Source: Shewanella surugensis (lineage in GTDB: Bacteria; Pseudomonadota; Gammaproteobacteria; Enterobacterales; Shewanellaceae). Taken from it: a stretch of DNA of 38,376 nucleotides. Where the stretch lies: the NCBI RefSeq assembly GCF_023284005.1, contig NZ_JAKIKS010000048.1, positions 1 through 38,376 of the forward strand, given 5' to 3'. The position numbers were made by a program, and so were the translations under genes. Under the pieces are notes generated by a model, which was not told the origin of the DNA, did no database searches, and saw only the letters and a program-made list of their open reading frames with translations. The stretch's first letter is position 1. Each line of letters starts with the position of its first letter. This document shows, in pieces, positions 1 through 8,348 of the stretch.

Positions 1-102
1 ATCATTTTTAGTCATTGCGATGTTCCTTTTGTTAATTGTTGATCGGCCAAGATCAATTAACAGGTTACATCGCAATGCTTTATCCTCATACACCAGAAAC
101 GA

Positions 103-1227
103 CTATAGCTCAATCACTTGTGGTATCAGTTTATCTTTATTACAAGCGGCCACATAATCTAAACTGGCAAAAAATTTCTGTAAAACTTGCTCTATATCCC
201 GAGGCTGTAATTGGTTCTTATCAAAAATCTCGGCCATAAAAGGAAGGTTTTGTTGTTGCTGCTCGTTTTCAAACGGGTAAAGTTCAAGATGCTGATCTTT
301 ATACTGAGCAAAATCTAGTTCTTTGGCTAATAAATAATCGAACACTGATAATTCAGGCAAAGTGATTTTACGATGAAAAAATCGCCTCAAATAAGCCTCT
401 GAATTAAATTCACTGCCATAAACCGCTTTAATGGAATGCTGTAGCACCTCAGTATCTGTTGCGACTAAAAAAACACAACCTTGGGTTTCAAAAAAGTGTT
501 TAATGACCTCTAACATTTCTATCGCATAAGTAGGGCGACAGCGATCTAGCTCATCCACCAATACCACTATTGGCGTTTTCAGGCCATATAGTTCGCCTAT
601 CAACTTAGATAAAAAAGACAACTGTTCTTTAATCTGCTGCATCGCCTCGATACGATCAAAATATTCCTTTTTAACTGACTTAATTAATTGATTATTCATA
701 TCGTCAGCCGAACCTGTAATCACTTTACTTATTTGAGGAGACTGAATAGCAATTAAGGCAAATTCACCGCCTTGTGCAGCGGCAACCCATTGAGCTTGAT
801 TAAAAACCGCCGCTGCTGATTTAGTGAACTTTAAGCACAAACCTAATAAGTTAGAGACTTTCTTCAAACACTCCTGAGCATCATTCAGTAATGTGTCATC
901 AGAAGGTGGGGCTTTAAAGATATTCCCTATTTGCTCAATTAATTCACTGCACACCACTGAAAGTGCATCATTTGAAAAATCGCTTTCCCATGCATCAATA
1001 TAAACAACCGGATGCTCTTGCTCAGCGAGTTCTATGTATAAGCGCCTAAGTAACTCTGTTTTACCCGTCCCCCAACGCCCATCCATGTTAACCACTAAAC
1101 TATCTGAGCTGTGGGTTAAAAATGAACATAAAAACTTGCCATATTCTTTGCGGTTAGCTTTGCAGGTATCCCAATTATATTTTTTAGACCAATCATTATA
1201 TTTTTTAGCATGATGACGTTCAGACAT
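103..1227 (-). CDS. KAP-family P-loop NTPase
   Basis: Predicted 374-residue ATPase of the KAP family. A Walker A loop, GRWGTGKT, lies at about residues 50-57, and a Walker B strand, VVLVDELD, at about 221-228. It is followed by the RCRPTYAIEMLE stretch and the LVATD sensor-like strand typical of KAP NTPases. Many family members carry membrane segments inserted between the Walker motifs; here that region (about 100-215) is only weakly hydrophobic (the FALIAIQ and FLSKLIGELYG stretches), so a cytosolic or peripheral protein is more likely. The ATG start has a good AAGGA ribosome site 5-6 bases upstream. It stands alone, downstream of and on the same strand as the RegBA pair but separated by more than 100 bases. 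KAP NTPases are known from phage-exclusion and other poorly defined roles; the function here is unknown. Confidence 0.85.
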   Translation of the reverse strand: MSERHHAKKYNDWSKKYNWDTCKANRKEYGKFLCSFLTHSSDSLVVNMDGRWGTGKTELLRRLYIELAEQEHPVVYIDAWESDFSNDALSVVCSELIEQIGNIFKAPPSDDTLLNDAQECLKKVSNLLGLCLKFTKSAAAVFNQAQWVAAAQGGEFALIAIQSPQISKVITGSADDMNNQLIKSVKKEYFDRIEAMQQIKEQLSFLSKLIGELYGLKTPIVVLVDELDRCRPTYAIEMLEVIKHFFETQGCVFLVATDTEVLQHSIKAVYGSEFNSEAYLRRFFHRKITLPELSVFDYLLAKELDFAQYKDQHLELYPFENEQQQQNLPFMAEIFDKNQLQPRDIEQVLQKFFASLDYVAACNKDKLIPQVIEL

Positions 1228-1349
1228 CTTATTCCTTTAAGTTTGCAAGTTAACGCAACCATTATAATGATGTTATATAGATTTAAAGTAAATTTAAACA
1301 ATAGATTGAACTAATTGTGATACACCGTAAAACTGTCAATTTTCGACAT

Positions 1350-1880
1350 TCAACACGCTTGGGGTTTTCGTTCGAGTTTGCGCTGCAAAGTACGCCTATG
1401 CATACCTAACTGTCTTGCAGTGGCTGAGACATTACCATTATTACCATTGAGTACTTGTTGAAGATGCTCCCATTCAAGCCGTTTAGGATTAAGCGGCGCT
1501 TCATCGATAACTCTAGAGCTCAAAGGCCTCTCACTCTGTAGCAAAGCACTGAGTAACGTTTGGGTATCCACAGGTTTGGCCAAATAATTATCTGCGCCTT
1601 GACGAATGGCTTCAACGGCGGTGGCAATACTGGCATACCCCGTCAGTAATACCATCACCACTTGGGGTAAATATTGTCTTAACGGTGAGATCAGTTTGAG
1701 ACCATTCTCATTTTCAAGCTTCATATCTAATAAAATATGAGTCGGTTTAAATTGACGTGCTTGCAATAGCCCTTGGCTAGCACTATTGCACGTTTGACAT
1801 TCAAAGCCATGACTGCTTAAGCGACGCTTCAATATCGTCGCTAAAGAAACATCATCTTCTATGATCAATAATTTAGGCAT
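1350..1880 (-). CDS. regA: RegA/PrrA/ActR-type response regulator
   Basis: A 176-residue two-domain response regulator. The receiver domain has the acidic pair D9-D10, phosphoacceptor D52 in ILLDMKL, T80 and K102. The C-terminus (about 140-172) is a Fis-type helix-turn-helix, NVSATARQLGMHRRTLQRKL, the signature of the RegA/PrrA/ActR redox regulators. The reading frame opens further upstream, but the ATG at 1880 starts exactly at the MPKLLIIEDD core of the domain and avoids a 38-base overlap with the kinase gene, so I chose it. It lies 10 bases after the sensor kinase gene and is surely co-transcribed. In proteobacteria such pairs control respiration and redox genes; targets here are unknown. 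Confidence 0.88.
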   Translation of the reverse strand: MPKLLIIEDDVSLATILKRRLSSHGFECQTCNSASQGLLQARQFKPTHILLDMKLENENGLKLISPLRQYLPQVVMVLLTGYASIATAVEAIRQGADNYLAKPVDTQTLLSALLQSERPLSSRVIDEAPLNPKRLEWEHLQQVLNGNNGNVSATARQLGMHRRTLQRKLERKPQAC

Positions 1881-1890
1881 CTCGCTTCGC

Positions 1891-3225
1891 TCAGTTTTTA
1901 TTGTTAGCTCCATCTTCATCAAGAGCATTCTGATTTAACACCGACAGAATCGGGAGTTGTACTTCTGCTATCGCTCCACCATCAGCATGATTAGATAATA
2001 GCAATCTGCCCCCTAAGCGTTCTAAACTAGCATGACTCAAGAGTAAGGCAATTCCCATGCCGTCGGTACTTTCAAGAATTTGATGCCCTAACTGCTTAAT
2101 TAAACTCAGAGGAATACCCGCACCATAGTCTCTAATCGCAATCGATAACGTTTGCCTTTTTTCTAAAAGGTGAATAGCGATCTTAACTTGCTGTCTATCA
2201 ATGCTTTCTTGCACATTTTGGGTTGTAGATCTTGCCGCTAACGCATCGAATTGAGCCTGACTCGCATGAGCGGCATTTTCAACTAAGGCAATTAACACTG
2301 GCAATAAACAGGTATCGGCATTAATTTTATCATTGAGATCCACTTCATCATCTAGATCAAAACTGAGTGTAAGCTGAGGTAACCACAAGAGTAATTGTTG
2401 TTGTAATCTGTTTATCAACTCAGCCACACTGAATATCACCTGCTTTTGCTGACGGATCGATTCAGTGGCCAGTCTTAAGTCCGCTAATATATGCTCACAG
2501 CGTCCTAGTGCCACTTTCATGTCTTCAATAACAACGGGCTTACCAGGTAAAGCATCGCTCACTTCATCGGCCAACAAATGTAAACTCGACAGAGGCGTCG
2601 CTAACTGGTGAGCCATTTGCGCTGAAGCCACGCCTAAGGCTAACAATTTTTCTTGTCGTAACTGCGCTTCACGCATCACACCTAATTCGGCTTCTTTTCC
2701 ACGGATCTTTTGCGCAATAAAAACCACACTAGTCGTTAATACCAGTGAGGAGATAACAAAATTAAACCACATACCGAGATAATGTGAACTCATATTCATA
2801 GCATTTTCGGGTTCAAAAAAAATCATCACGCTATAAGCCAAGGTTGACACAAAAGTCAGCCTCCAAGCTGCCCACTGAGGTAACAGTACGGCCGCGACAG
2901 CAATAGGCAGTAATAACAAAGAAATAAAGGCATTGGTCGCACCCCCTGAAAAATACAGCCAAGCAATCCAAAATAAGGTATCAAACAGCAAACTCAAGAA
3001 AATCGTTTTAGGCCTTAAGTCGTTTTCTTTTCTGAAAAGAAATTGACTTAATAAAAATAGAGTTTCAATCGATAGTACCCAAATTAATTCCGGCCTCTCT
3101 AACGATAAACCAAAAGTCTTTGCAGCAAAGAAAGTCAAGCCGATCTTCAGCATTAATCCTAAAGCTCTCAATATGATCAGTTGATCGAATACTTTATCGG
3201 GGTGTAATAACGGCCTTAAACTCAC
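1891..3225 (-). CDS. regB: RegB/PrrB-type redox sensor histidine kinase
   Basis: A 444-residue membrane sensor kinase. About six hydrophobic segments fill residues 15-172. The loop GGATNAF (94-100) matches the quinone-binding GGXXNPF heptapeptide of RegB except that proline is replaced by alanine. The H-box SAQMAHQLATPLSSL places the phosphorylated histidine at about residue 206. A cysteine at about 242 in GRCEHILADL sits in the region where RegB carries its redox cysteine. The N-box LIALVENAAHAS and G-boxes DYGAGIP and DGMGIALLLS complete the ATPase domain. The start is GTG, with an AGGA site 7 bases upstream. It pairs with the regulator gene just downstream. Assignment to the RegB family is firm; the signal sensed is inferred. 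Confidence 0.87.
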   Translation of the reverse strand: MSLRPLLHPDKVFDQLIILRALGLMLKIGLTFFAAKTFGLSLERPELIWVLSIETLFLLSQFLFRKENDLRPKTIFLSLLFDTLFWIAWLYFSGGATNAFISLLLLPIAVAAVLLPQWAAWRLTFVSTLAYSVMIFFEPENAMNMSSHYLGMWFNFVISSLVLTTSVVFIAQKIRGKEAELGVMREAQLRQEKLLALGVASAQMAHQLATPLSSLHLLADEVSDALPGKPVVIEDMKVALGRCEHILADLRLATESIRQQKQVIFSVAELINRLQQQLLLWLPQLTLSFDLDDEVDLNDKINADTCLLPVLIALVENAAHASQAQFDALAARSTTQNVQESIDRQQVKIAIHLLEKRQTLSIAIRDYGAGIPLSLIKQLGHQILESTDGMGIALLLSHASLERLGGRLLLSNHADGGAIAEVQLPILSVLNQNALDEDGANNKN

Positions 3226-4088
3226 TGAAAAGTCCTATGTAATGAAGCGCAGGTGAATGTCACTCAATAACGCAAAGAATATCATTTGTAAGACAATAAA
3301 TGAGGAAAATTTCAACAAATAGTGAACCATGCAGATATTTAACACTGTTAAGCTATAACTTATACACTAGCAACACGAATATATTACCGCTCGCACCCCG
3401 TATTCACCTCTAATTAAAATATGTTCTCGACTCGATAAGCTCGCTGTTCAAGCCTATCAATGGGGGGGAATGACACAGGAAATGATCCATGAAAGATTAG
3501 GCTCTGTTGAACTTTGGTGGTTGTTTTTATAGCCGTCTACTGGGTTATTCATATAAGACAGAGCTTGTGTGGTTAAATACCGTTCGAAACGATACCCATC
3601 CGTCTAGGTGTTATTGAACGGCTATAAACATCGCGAGAGGCAAAAGTGAAACTCAAACAACCCATAACAACACCCATAATAACATCAATTTTGTGCGATT
3701 ATATGGAGGCACTGATGGAGCTAAAATAACCGACAATGACATCTGCTCAGAACAAGAACCGAATATCATTGATGCTCGGCATGACCATATTATTTACCAG
3801 AAAAGTAATAATCAGTGATCATATCAATTAAATATCATCATGATACTTATCAATTTCGACATCAATAATAAAACAAAAATACAACCAGAGCAAACCATTG
3901 GACCAACAAAGCCGTTACCACTTAAAAATAAACCTCACAAACATAAAACCCTTAAATATCATAAGGAAATAAATTAAAAACCTATTTATTGAATAGTTTG
4001 AAATGATTTGAAACACAAATCCACTTCTTATTTTTATCATTTTATTTTACTTTATCTCTTACCTTTGGAATAAGCCACCTTTAAGAGC
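3226..4088. other. Gene-poor interval with broken coding remnants
   Basis: About 860 bases separate the divergent kinase and SET-domain genes and hold no intact gene. Positions 3371-3818 on the plus strand contain open stretches without start codons that read like decayed protein (see the pseudogene entry). The rest, especially 3820-4080, is very A+T-rich and should contain the promoter of the SET-domain gene, but I see no convincing -35/-10 pair. Confidence 0.6.
3371..3818 (+). pseudogene. Decayed coding remnant, unknown family
   Basis: Three open stretches on the plus strand, none with a proper start, look like pieces of broken genes. In one frame, 3371-3532 reads 53 codons including SRLDKLAVQAYQWGGMTQEM and then stops. 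A second frame takes over at about 3510 with NFGGCFYSRLLGYSYKTELV and runs to a stop at 3617. The same frame continues from 3618 to a stop at 3818, including NINFVRLYGGTDGAKITDND. The amino-acid composition is protein-like rather than random A+T-rich translation. The switch at about 3500-3510 fits a frameshift within one ancestral gene. I do not recognise the family, and the last piece may be a separate gene. Confidence 0.4.
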
Positions 4089-4502
4089 ATGAATAAAAAA
4101 CATATATTAAACACCAATTATGGTGTCATTATAAAAAAATATAAATCTCCCTTACAAGAAGGGCTGTTTAGCCGCATTAATTTACTGAAAGGCTTTGATT
4201 TCGGCCCGGTGTTATACCATCAATCTCTTATCGGACTCTTTGAAGATGAAATTTTACCGCATCATAAGATCAGTTTTCATCCCTACCATAGACTTAAAAA
4301 CAGTCAATATATTAATCATTCTGATAACCCGAGTTGTGTACTGTTTAAAAAAGGAAAAGTCATTCATCTCATCGCAGCAAAACCATTAAGTGAAAACGAA
4401 GAAATTACTTTAAACTTTCCTCAAGCCTGTGAGGTTAAAGGAATTCAAATTCCCAAAGAATATAACTACTTGCTTTTTCAAACCGCTAACACGGAAAAAT
4501 AG
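4089..4502 (+). CDS. Small SET-domain protein (putative lysine methyltransferase)
   Basis: A 137-residue protein made almost wholly of a minimal SET domain. GLFSRINLLKGFDFG (about residues 25-39) matches the first SET motif. NSQYINHSDNPSC (about 71-83) matches the NHS-x-x-P-N/S-C core that forms the S-adenosylmethionine pocket. AAKPLSENEEITLNF (about 96-110) matches the motif ending in GEEIT-x-x-Y, with the final tyrosine replaced by phenylalanine. There is no post-SET cysteine cluster. SET proteins transfer methyl groups to lysines; the bacterial substrate here is unknown. It is monocistronic, oriented away from the kinase genes and convergent with the PepSY gene. The TTAAGAGC stretch just before the ATG may be the ribosome site. 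Confidence 0.7.
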   Translation: MNKKHILNTNYGVIIKKYKSPLQEGLFSRINLLKGFDFGPVLYHQSLIGLFEDEILPHHKISFHPYHRLKNSQYINHSDNPSCVLFKKGKVIHLIAAKPLSENEEITLNFPQACEVKGIQIPKEYNYLLFQTANTEK

Positions 4503-4576
4503 CTATATTATAGAATACTCATAGCTACCGTTTAACATGATCTCTTGAACCTTCTCACGCTATCCCAAGTGCAACA

Positions 4577-5686
4577 TTAAGCATAACTCAGAGCATGACG
4601 ATTTCGTTTTGATACCTGTTTTTTTACTCTGCGGCTATACCATAAATAGAATCCCGTAAAGGCCAGAAATAACGGCATAGCGCCTAAAACAGACCAAAGA
4701 ACACGAGAAGTTAACCCGGCAAACGTACCAAAATGTAAGTTAATAAAGCTATCTAAGGTTTTGGCCCCCAGACCTGAGCTGCGAATATCCCACTTCACCA
4801 TAAACTCACCATTAGTACGATCGTAGCTGGCTCCACTGGAATAATCACTCATCAAAGGATTCGCTGTCGGTACCGCCCCTCTAAATGAAATATTCACTCC
4901 AGGCTTGTAAGGAAAAACGAGATAAGTTAGCTTAAAACCCTCAATACGCTGCATCGCATCAAGGTTGAGAGCATCAAACGAGATAGCCTGACTGTAACGA
5001 TGACTTTGTATCACAAAACGCTCTTGTTCATGAGTCTGTGTCACCTCACCCACAAACTCAGCTAGATTCCAATAGCCCCCCGTAATGGCTAAAATAATGA
5101 GTACCGGGGATGCGGTGATCCCCACCATTTTATGAAAGTCACTGAAAAAAACCCGCATCTGTTTATCCCAGCGTAAGGTAAAAAAGCGCTTCCAAAATTG
5201 ACGATAAATAATAATGCCTGAAATACCGAGAAACAATAAAATAACTGCCGAAAGCAAGCCCACAAAGACGCCAGCATCTTTCAATAAAAAGGTGTAATGT
5301 AGCTTCACCAACCAATCGGTAAAATAGTGATCGAGCACCACTGGCTGACTGAGCACTGCACCCGTATAAGGGTTTAAATACACTTTAAACCAATCAAACG
5401 AGCCTCGCTTGATGACATAGACGGCATCTGCCGTTTGTTTATCATCAAACACCTCCCAAGTCCCCAGTTCATAACCCGGTAATTGAGTATGAATACTGTC
5501 AATCAGACTATTCAAGCTTTGACGCTCAGAAGAGACTTGGGTTAATGTAACACTGTCTGGCATTAGCCAAGCATCAATTTCTGGCTTAAAGACAATTATA
5601 CTGCCCGTAATACTGATCACTAAAATGGGGATCATAGCCAATAATGCGGACCATGAATGTAACTTAAAGAGCTTTTTTTTACTCAT
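4577..5686 (-). CDS. PepSY-domain membrane protein, putative siderophore/iron reductase (FoxB/PiuB-like)
   Basis: A PepSY-associated TM family protein of about 369 residues. An N-terminal KLHSW motif precedes the first membrane helix (about residues 10-33). A periplasmic PepSY-like portion follows, then helices at about 140-162, 188-206 and 335-355, the typical four-helix layout. Conserved histidines occur in LHSW, LHYTF, FHKMVG and LHFGTF, as in heme-binding PepSY reductases such as Pseudomonas FoxB. The frame opens at a GTG at 5695, but the ATG at 5686 has a strong GAGG site 8 bases upstream, so I prefer it. It follows the receptor gene after a terminator, hence probably has its own promoter. 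A close paralog lies at 31405-32520 beside the other receptor. The reductase role is inferred from family and context. Confidence 0.8.
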   Translation of the reverse strand: MSKKKLFKLHSWSALLAMIPILVISITGSIIVFKPEIDAWLMPDSVTLTQVSSERQSLNSLIDSIHTQLPGYELGTWEVFDDKQTADAVYVIKRGSFDWFKVYLNPYTGAVLSQPVVLDHYFTDWLVKLHYTFLLKDAGVFVGLLSAVILLFLGISGIIIYRQFWKRFFTLRWDKQMRVFFSDFHKMVGITASPVLIILAITGGYWNLAEFVGEVTQTHEQERFVIQSHRYSQAISFDALNLDAMQRIEGFKLTYLVFPYKPGVNISFRGAVPTANPLMSDYSSGASYDRTNGEFMVKWDIRSSGLGAKTLDSFINLHFGTFAGLTSRVLWSVLGAMPLFLAFTGFYLWYSRRVKKQVSKRNRHALSYA

Positions 5687-5776
5687 CTTACCCACCTCTG
5701 CGACTGCTTAACTTATCAGCTTAAAACCGTTCATCGAACGCAACATAACGTCACAATAAACACCCTCTCACAATGC

Positions 5777-5807
5777 AAAAAAGTGTCTAACAATAAACGT
5801 TAGACAC
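5777..5807 (-). terminator. Rho-independent terminator after the receptor gene
   Basis: A perfect 9-bp stem, GTGTCTAAC at 5783-5791 pairing with GTTAGACAC at 5799-5807, with a 7-base loop. Read on the minus strand it is followed directly by six T residues (plus-strand A-run 5777-5782). It lies 77 bases beyond the stop codon of the receptor gene and separates it from the downstream PepSY gene. Confidence 0.88.
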
Positions 5808-5883
5808 CTTATGCTAGAAGCAAGAATCAAGTCATTGCTTTTATAACTTTTTACACTTCATCATACATCTTTAAAAAACGCTT

Positions 5884-8118
5884 TTAAAAATCATAAGTCA
5901 GAGTCGCGATCACCGTTCGACCTTGACCATAAAAACAATCTCCTCGGTTCATACAGGTGGTGATCACTTCTTTATCGGCCACATTTTTCACATTCAATGC
6001 AATACTGTAATCGTTATATTGATAACCGATCATAAAGTCAAATAAGGTATAGCTATCAGTCTGGTAAGGCACACCTTCATTGAACACTGGCGTAGTACGC
6101 TGTGCTAACGTTAAACCTGTATTCAAAGAATTCGTCACCATGGCATCGGTATCACGGGTTTGTAATAAAAACTCGGTATGACCCACATAACGTGCACCCG
6201 CACCAATTTTAAAGCCATCTAATTGCACAGGACGATAAGTCGCCCAAATTGAGGCTTGATTATCAGGGGTGGACTCCAACGGACGCCCGACTAATTCATC
6301 TGTGCCTTCTTTCACTTCAGAATCAGTAAAGGCGTAACTGGCATACACATCCACTTGTTCCCATGCAAGCTGGGCTTCTAATTCCACCCCTTTAATATTG
6401 ACCTTACCAATTTGATCTTGCTGTGTCGGCGTCGCACCTGAAGCCGATGGCACAACATAGTTTTTCTGGTCAATATCATAGGCACTTAAGGTGATTAAAT
6501 GCTCGGTGCCACGAGGTTGATATTTCACACCTACTTCATACTGCTCACCCTCTAATGGTTTAAGTGATAAACCATCAGGCCCACTACCATTAATCGGCTC
6601 AAAAGACTGGCTATAATTCACATAAGGTGAAATACCCACCTCAAACAGATACATTAAGCCTAATCGCCCTGTTACCGCTTCTTGATCGACCCAACCTACA
6701 TAATCATTTTTCTGCTCGACATAGTCATAGCGCAGCGCACCTGACACAATAACGCGATCAGCAATTTTCATTGAATCTTGTAAGTACACGCCTGTTTGCT
6801 TTGCCTCATCTTTAGAGGCAATATCTTGATACCACCAAGTGATATCCGTCGCTGCATTAAAGGCGCTGTAATCTGGCGCATAAGGGTTAATCGTCCCCCC
6901 ATAACCATAATCATAAACATTTTTATATTCAACATCTTGATAATCAAACCCAAAAACCACTTCATGCTCAATGACGCCAGTATCAAAAATGGCATACAAG
7001 CGCGTATCTGAAGTAAAAGCTGTTGCCGTCGCATCACTGGAATATGCCGTACGCGGTAAACTTACATTATCAATCGCTAATGCGGGTGTAAACAGTGAAT
7101 ACATGCTGTCATAATCGGCTTGACTGTCCATGTAACGCATGTTGGTTTGCAAACTCAATACATCATTAAACTCATGTTTAAACATCGCTGTTAATGAATA
7201 AGATTCCGTATCATAACGATCAAATTCTGGCTCACTGATAAAAGCGGTGCTGGACAAATCCCCCTGACTTGCAGCAAATGTTTGCCCCGCATACGTCACA
7301 TCACTTACCGGTACGACGGTGCCTTCATGGGGGTAAAACTGACCTGTGGAACCGGTTTCTAATTTTTGATAATTACCTAACAACGTCATTTCGGTCGAAT
7401 CTCCCATATAAAAGGTCATCGAAGGCGATAAAATCACAGCATCATCATCAACATAGTCAAATTGTGTGCCGCTATCGCGGATAAGCCCAATCATACGATA
7501 AAGCACCGAATCATCACTGTTTAAAGATCCTGTAACATCCGTGGCTAACTGATAACGATCGTTATTACCCACTTCAACATTAATCTGGCCACTGGTTTCA
7601 ACTTCTGGTAATTTACTGGCTAAATTAATAATCCCGCCTGTTGTGCCTTGGCCATACAATACCGAAGCAGGCCCTTTTATGACTTCAATTCGGCTTAAGC
7701 TGTAAGGGTTCATACGCGTATTGTTATAATTACCAAACATAAGTTTTAAGCCATCAAGATAAGTCGTTGGCTCGGCACCTCGAATAGTCGACCAATCACC
7801 TCGACTATCATAGCCGTAAGTCCCATTATAAAGACCTGCCACATAACCTAAAGCATCTTGTACTGTCTGCGAACCCAAATCAGTCATCCTCTGCTCTGTA
7901 ATAACAGAGACAGAAGCGGGTGTTTCAATAATAGGCACATCAGACTTCGAAGCCCCCGCACTATCATAGGCAATTAAACCCGTAGAATTTACGGTAATAA
8001 TTTCAATTTCATCTTCTTTTTCTAGTGTTGACTCTTCAGCAAAAACACTGCTGCCAAAAAAAATACTCATTGCAATCATTAACTTGGTTAGTTTGACCCC
8101 ATGATCTACTGCAGACAT
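5884..8118 (-). CDS. TonB-dependent hydroxamate siderophore receptor
   Basis: An outer-membrane ferrisiderophore receptor of about 744 residues. A signal peptide (about residues 1-27, ending in SSVFA) precedes a TonB-box-like segment, IEIITV. The plug domain has PASVSVITEQRM, the QDALGYVAGL helix and the IEVIKGPASVLYGQGTTGGI block. The beta-barrel ends in the canonical terminal phenylalanine, ATLTYDF. The overall pattern is that of the FhuE/FoxA/FpvA type. The frame extends to 8160, but the ATG at 8118 has AAGG 9 bases upstream and gives a normal signal peptide. It is preceded by a Fur-covered promoter and followed by a terminator, so it is a separate iron-regulated unit. It probably imports the product of the hydroxamate locus upstream; that specificity is inferred from position. 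Confidence 0.92.
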   Translation of the reverse strand: MSAVDHGVKLTKLMIAMSIFFGSSVFAEESTLEKEDEIEIITVNSTGLIAYDSAGASKSDVPIIETPASVSVITEQRMTDLGSQTVQDALGYVAGLYNGTYGYDSRGDWSTIRGAEPTTYLDGLKLMFGNYNNTRMNPYSLSRIEVIKGPASVLYGQGTTGGIINLASKLPEVETSGQINVEVGNNDRYQLATDVTGSLNSDDSVLYRMIGLIRDSGTQFDYVDDDAVILSPSMTFYMGDSTEMTLLGNYQKLETGSTGQFYPHEGTVVPVSDVTYAGQTFAASQGDLSSTAFISEPEFDRYDTESYSLTAMFKHEFNDVLSLQTNMRYMDSQADYDSMYSLFTPALAIDNVSLPRTAYSSDATATAFTSDTRLYAIFDTGVIEHEVVFGFDYQDVEYKNVYDYGYGGTINPYAPDYSAFNAATDITWWYQDIASKDEAKQTGVYLQDSMKIADRVIVSGALRYDYVEQKNDYVGWVDQEAVTGRLGLMYLFEVGISPYVNYSQSFEPINGSGPDGLSLKPLEGEQYEVGVKYQPRGTEHLITLSAYDIDQKNYVVPSASGATPTQQDQIGKVNIKGVELEAQLAWEQVDVYASYAFTDSEVKEGTDELVGRPLESTPDNQASIWATYRPVQLDGFKIGAGARYVGHTEFLLQTRDTDAMVTNSLNTGLTLAQRTTPVFNEGVPYQTDSYTLFDFMIGYQYNDYSIALNVKNVADKEVITTCMNRGDCFYGQGRTVIATLTYDF

Positions 8119-8172
8119 TTTCATATACCTTAAGTTTATTATTATTTGTGACATCACCAAAATTTCACAATA

Positions 8173-8201
8173 ATAATATTACAAATGATAACTATTCGCA
8201 A
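8173..8201 (-). promoter_or_regulatory. Sigma70 promoter overlapped by Fur box (receptor gene)
   Basis: On the minus strand, TTGCGA (8196-8201) and TATTAT (8173-8178) are separated by exactly 17 bases. Lying over the -35 and spacer, 8186-8200 reads TGATAACTATTCGCA on the plus strand, matching the 7-1-7 Fur consensus TGATAATnATTATCA at 11 of the 14 defined positions. The predicted leader to the ATG at 8118 is about 50 bases. Iron-dependent repression is inferred. Confidence 0.78.
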
Positions 8202-8348
8202 TAATATTAGCAACATTAATTAGACTTTGGTCGCAAACAACAACACAGAAGGAAACATTGAAGCAATATCAATAACCTTATCAATCAAGGTAAACTCATG
8301 TAAAAAAAGCATAGCGTTAATCGATACAAACCAGTTAACGCCTAAGTA

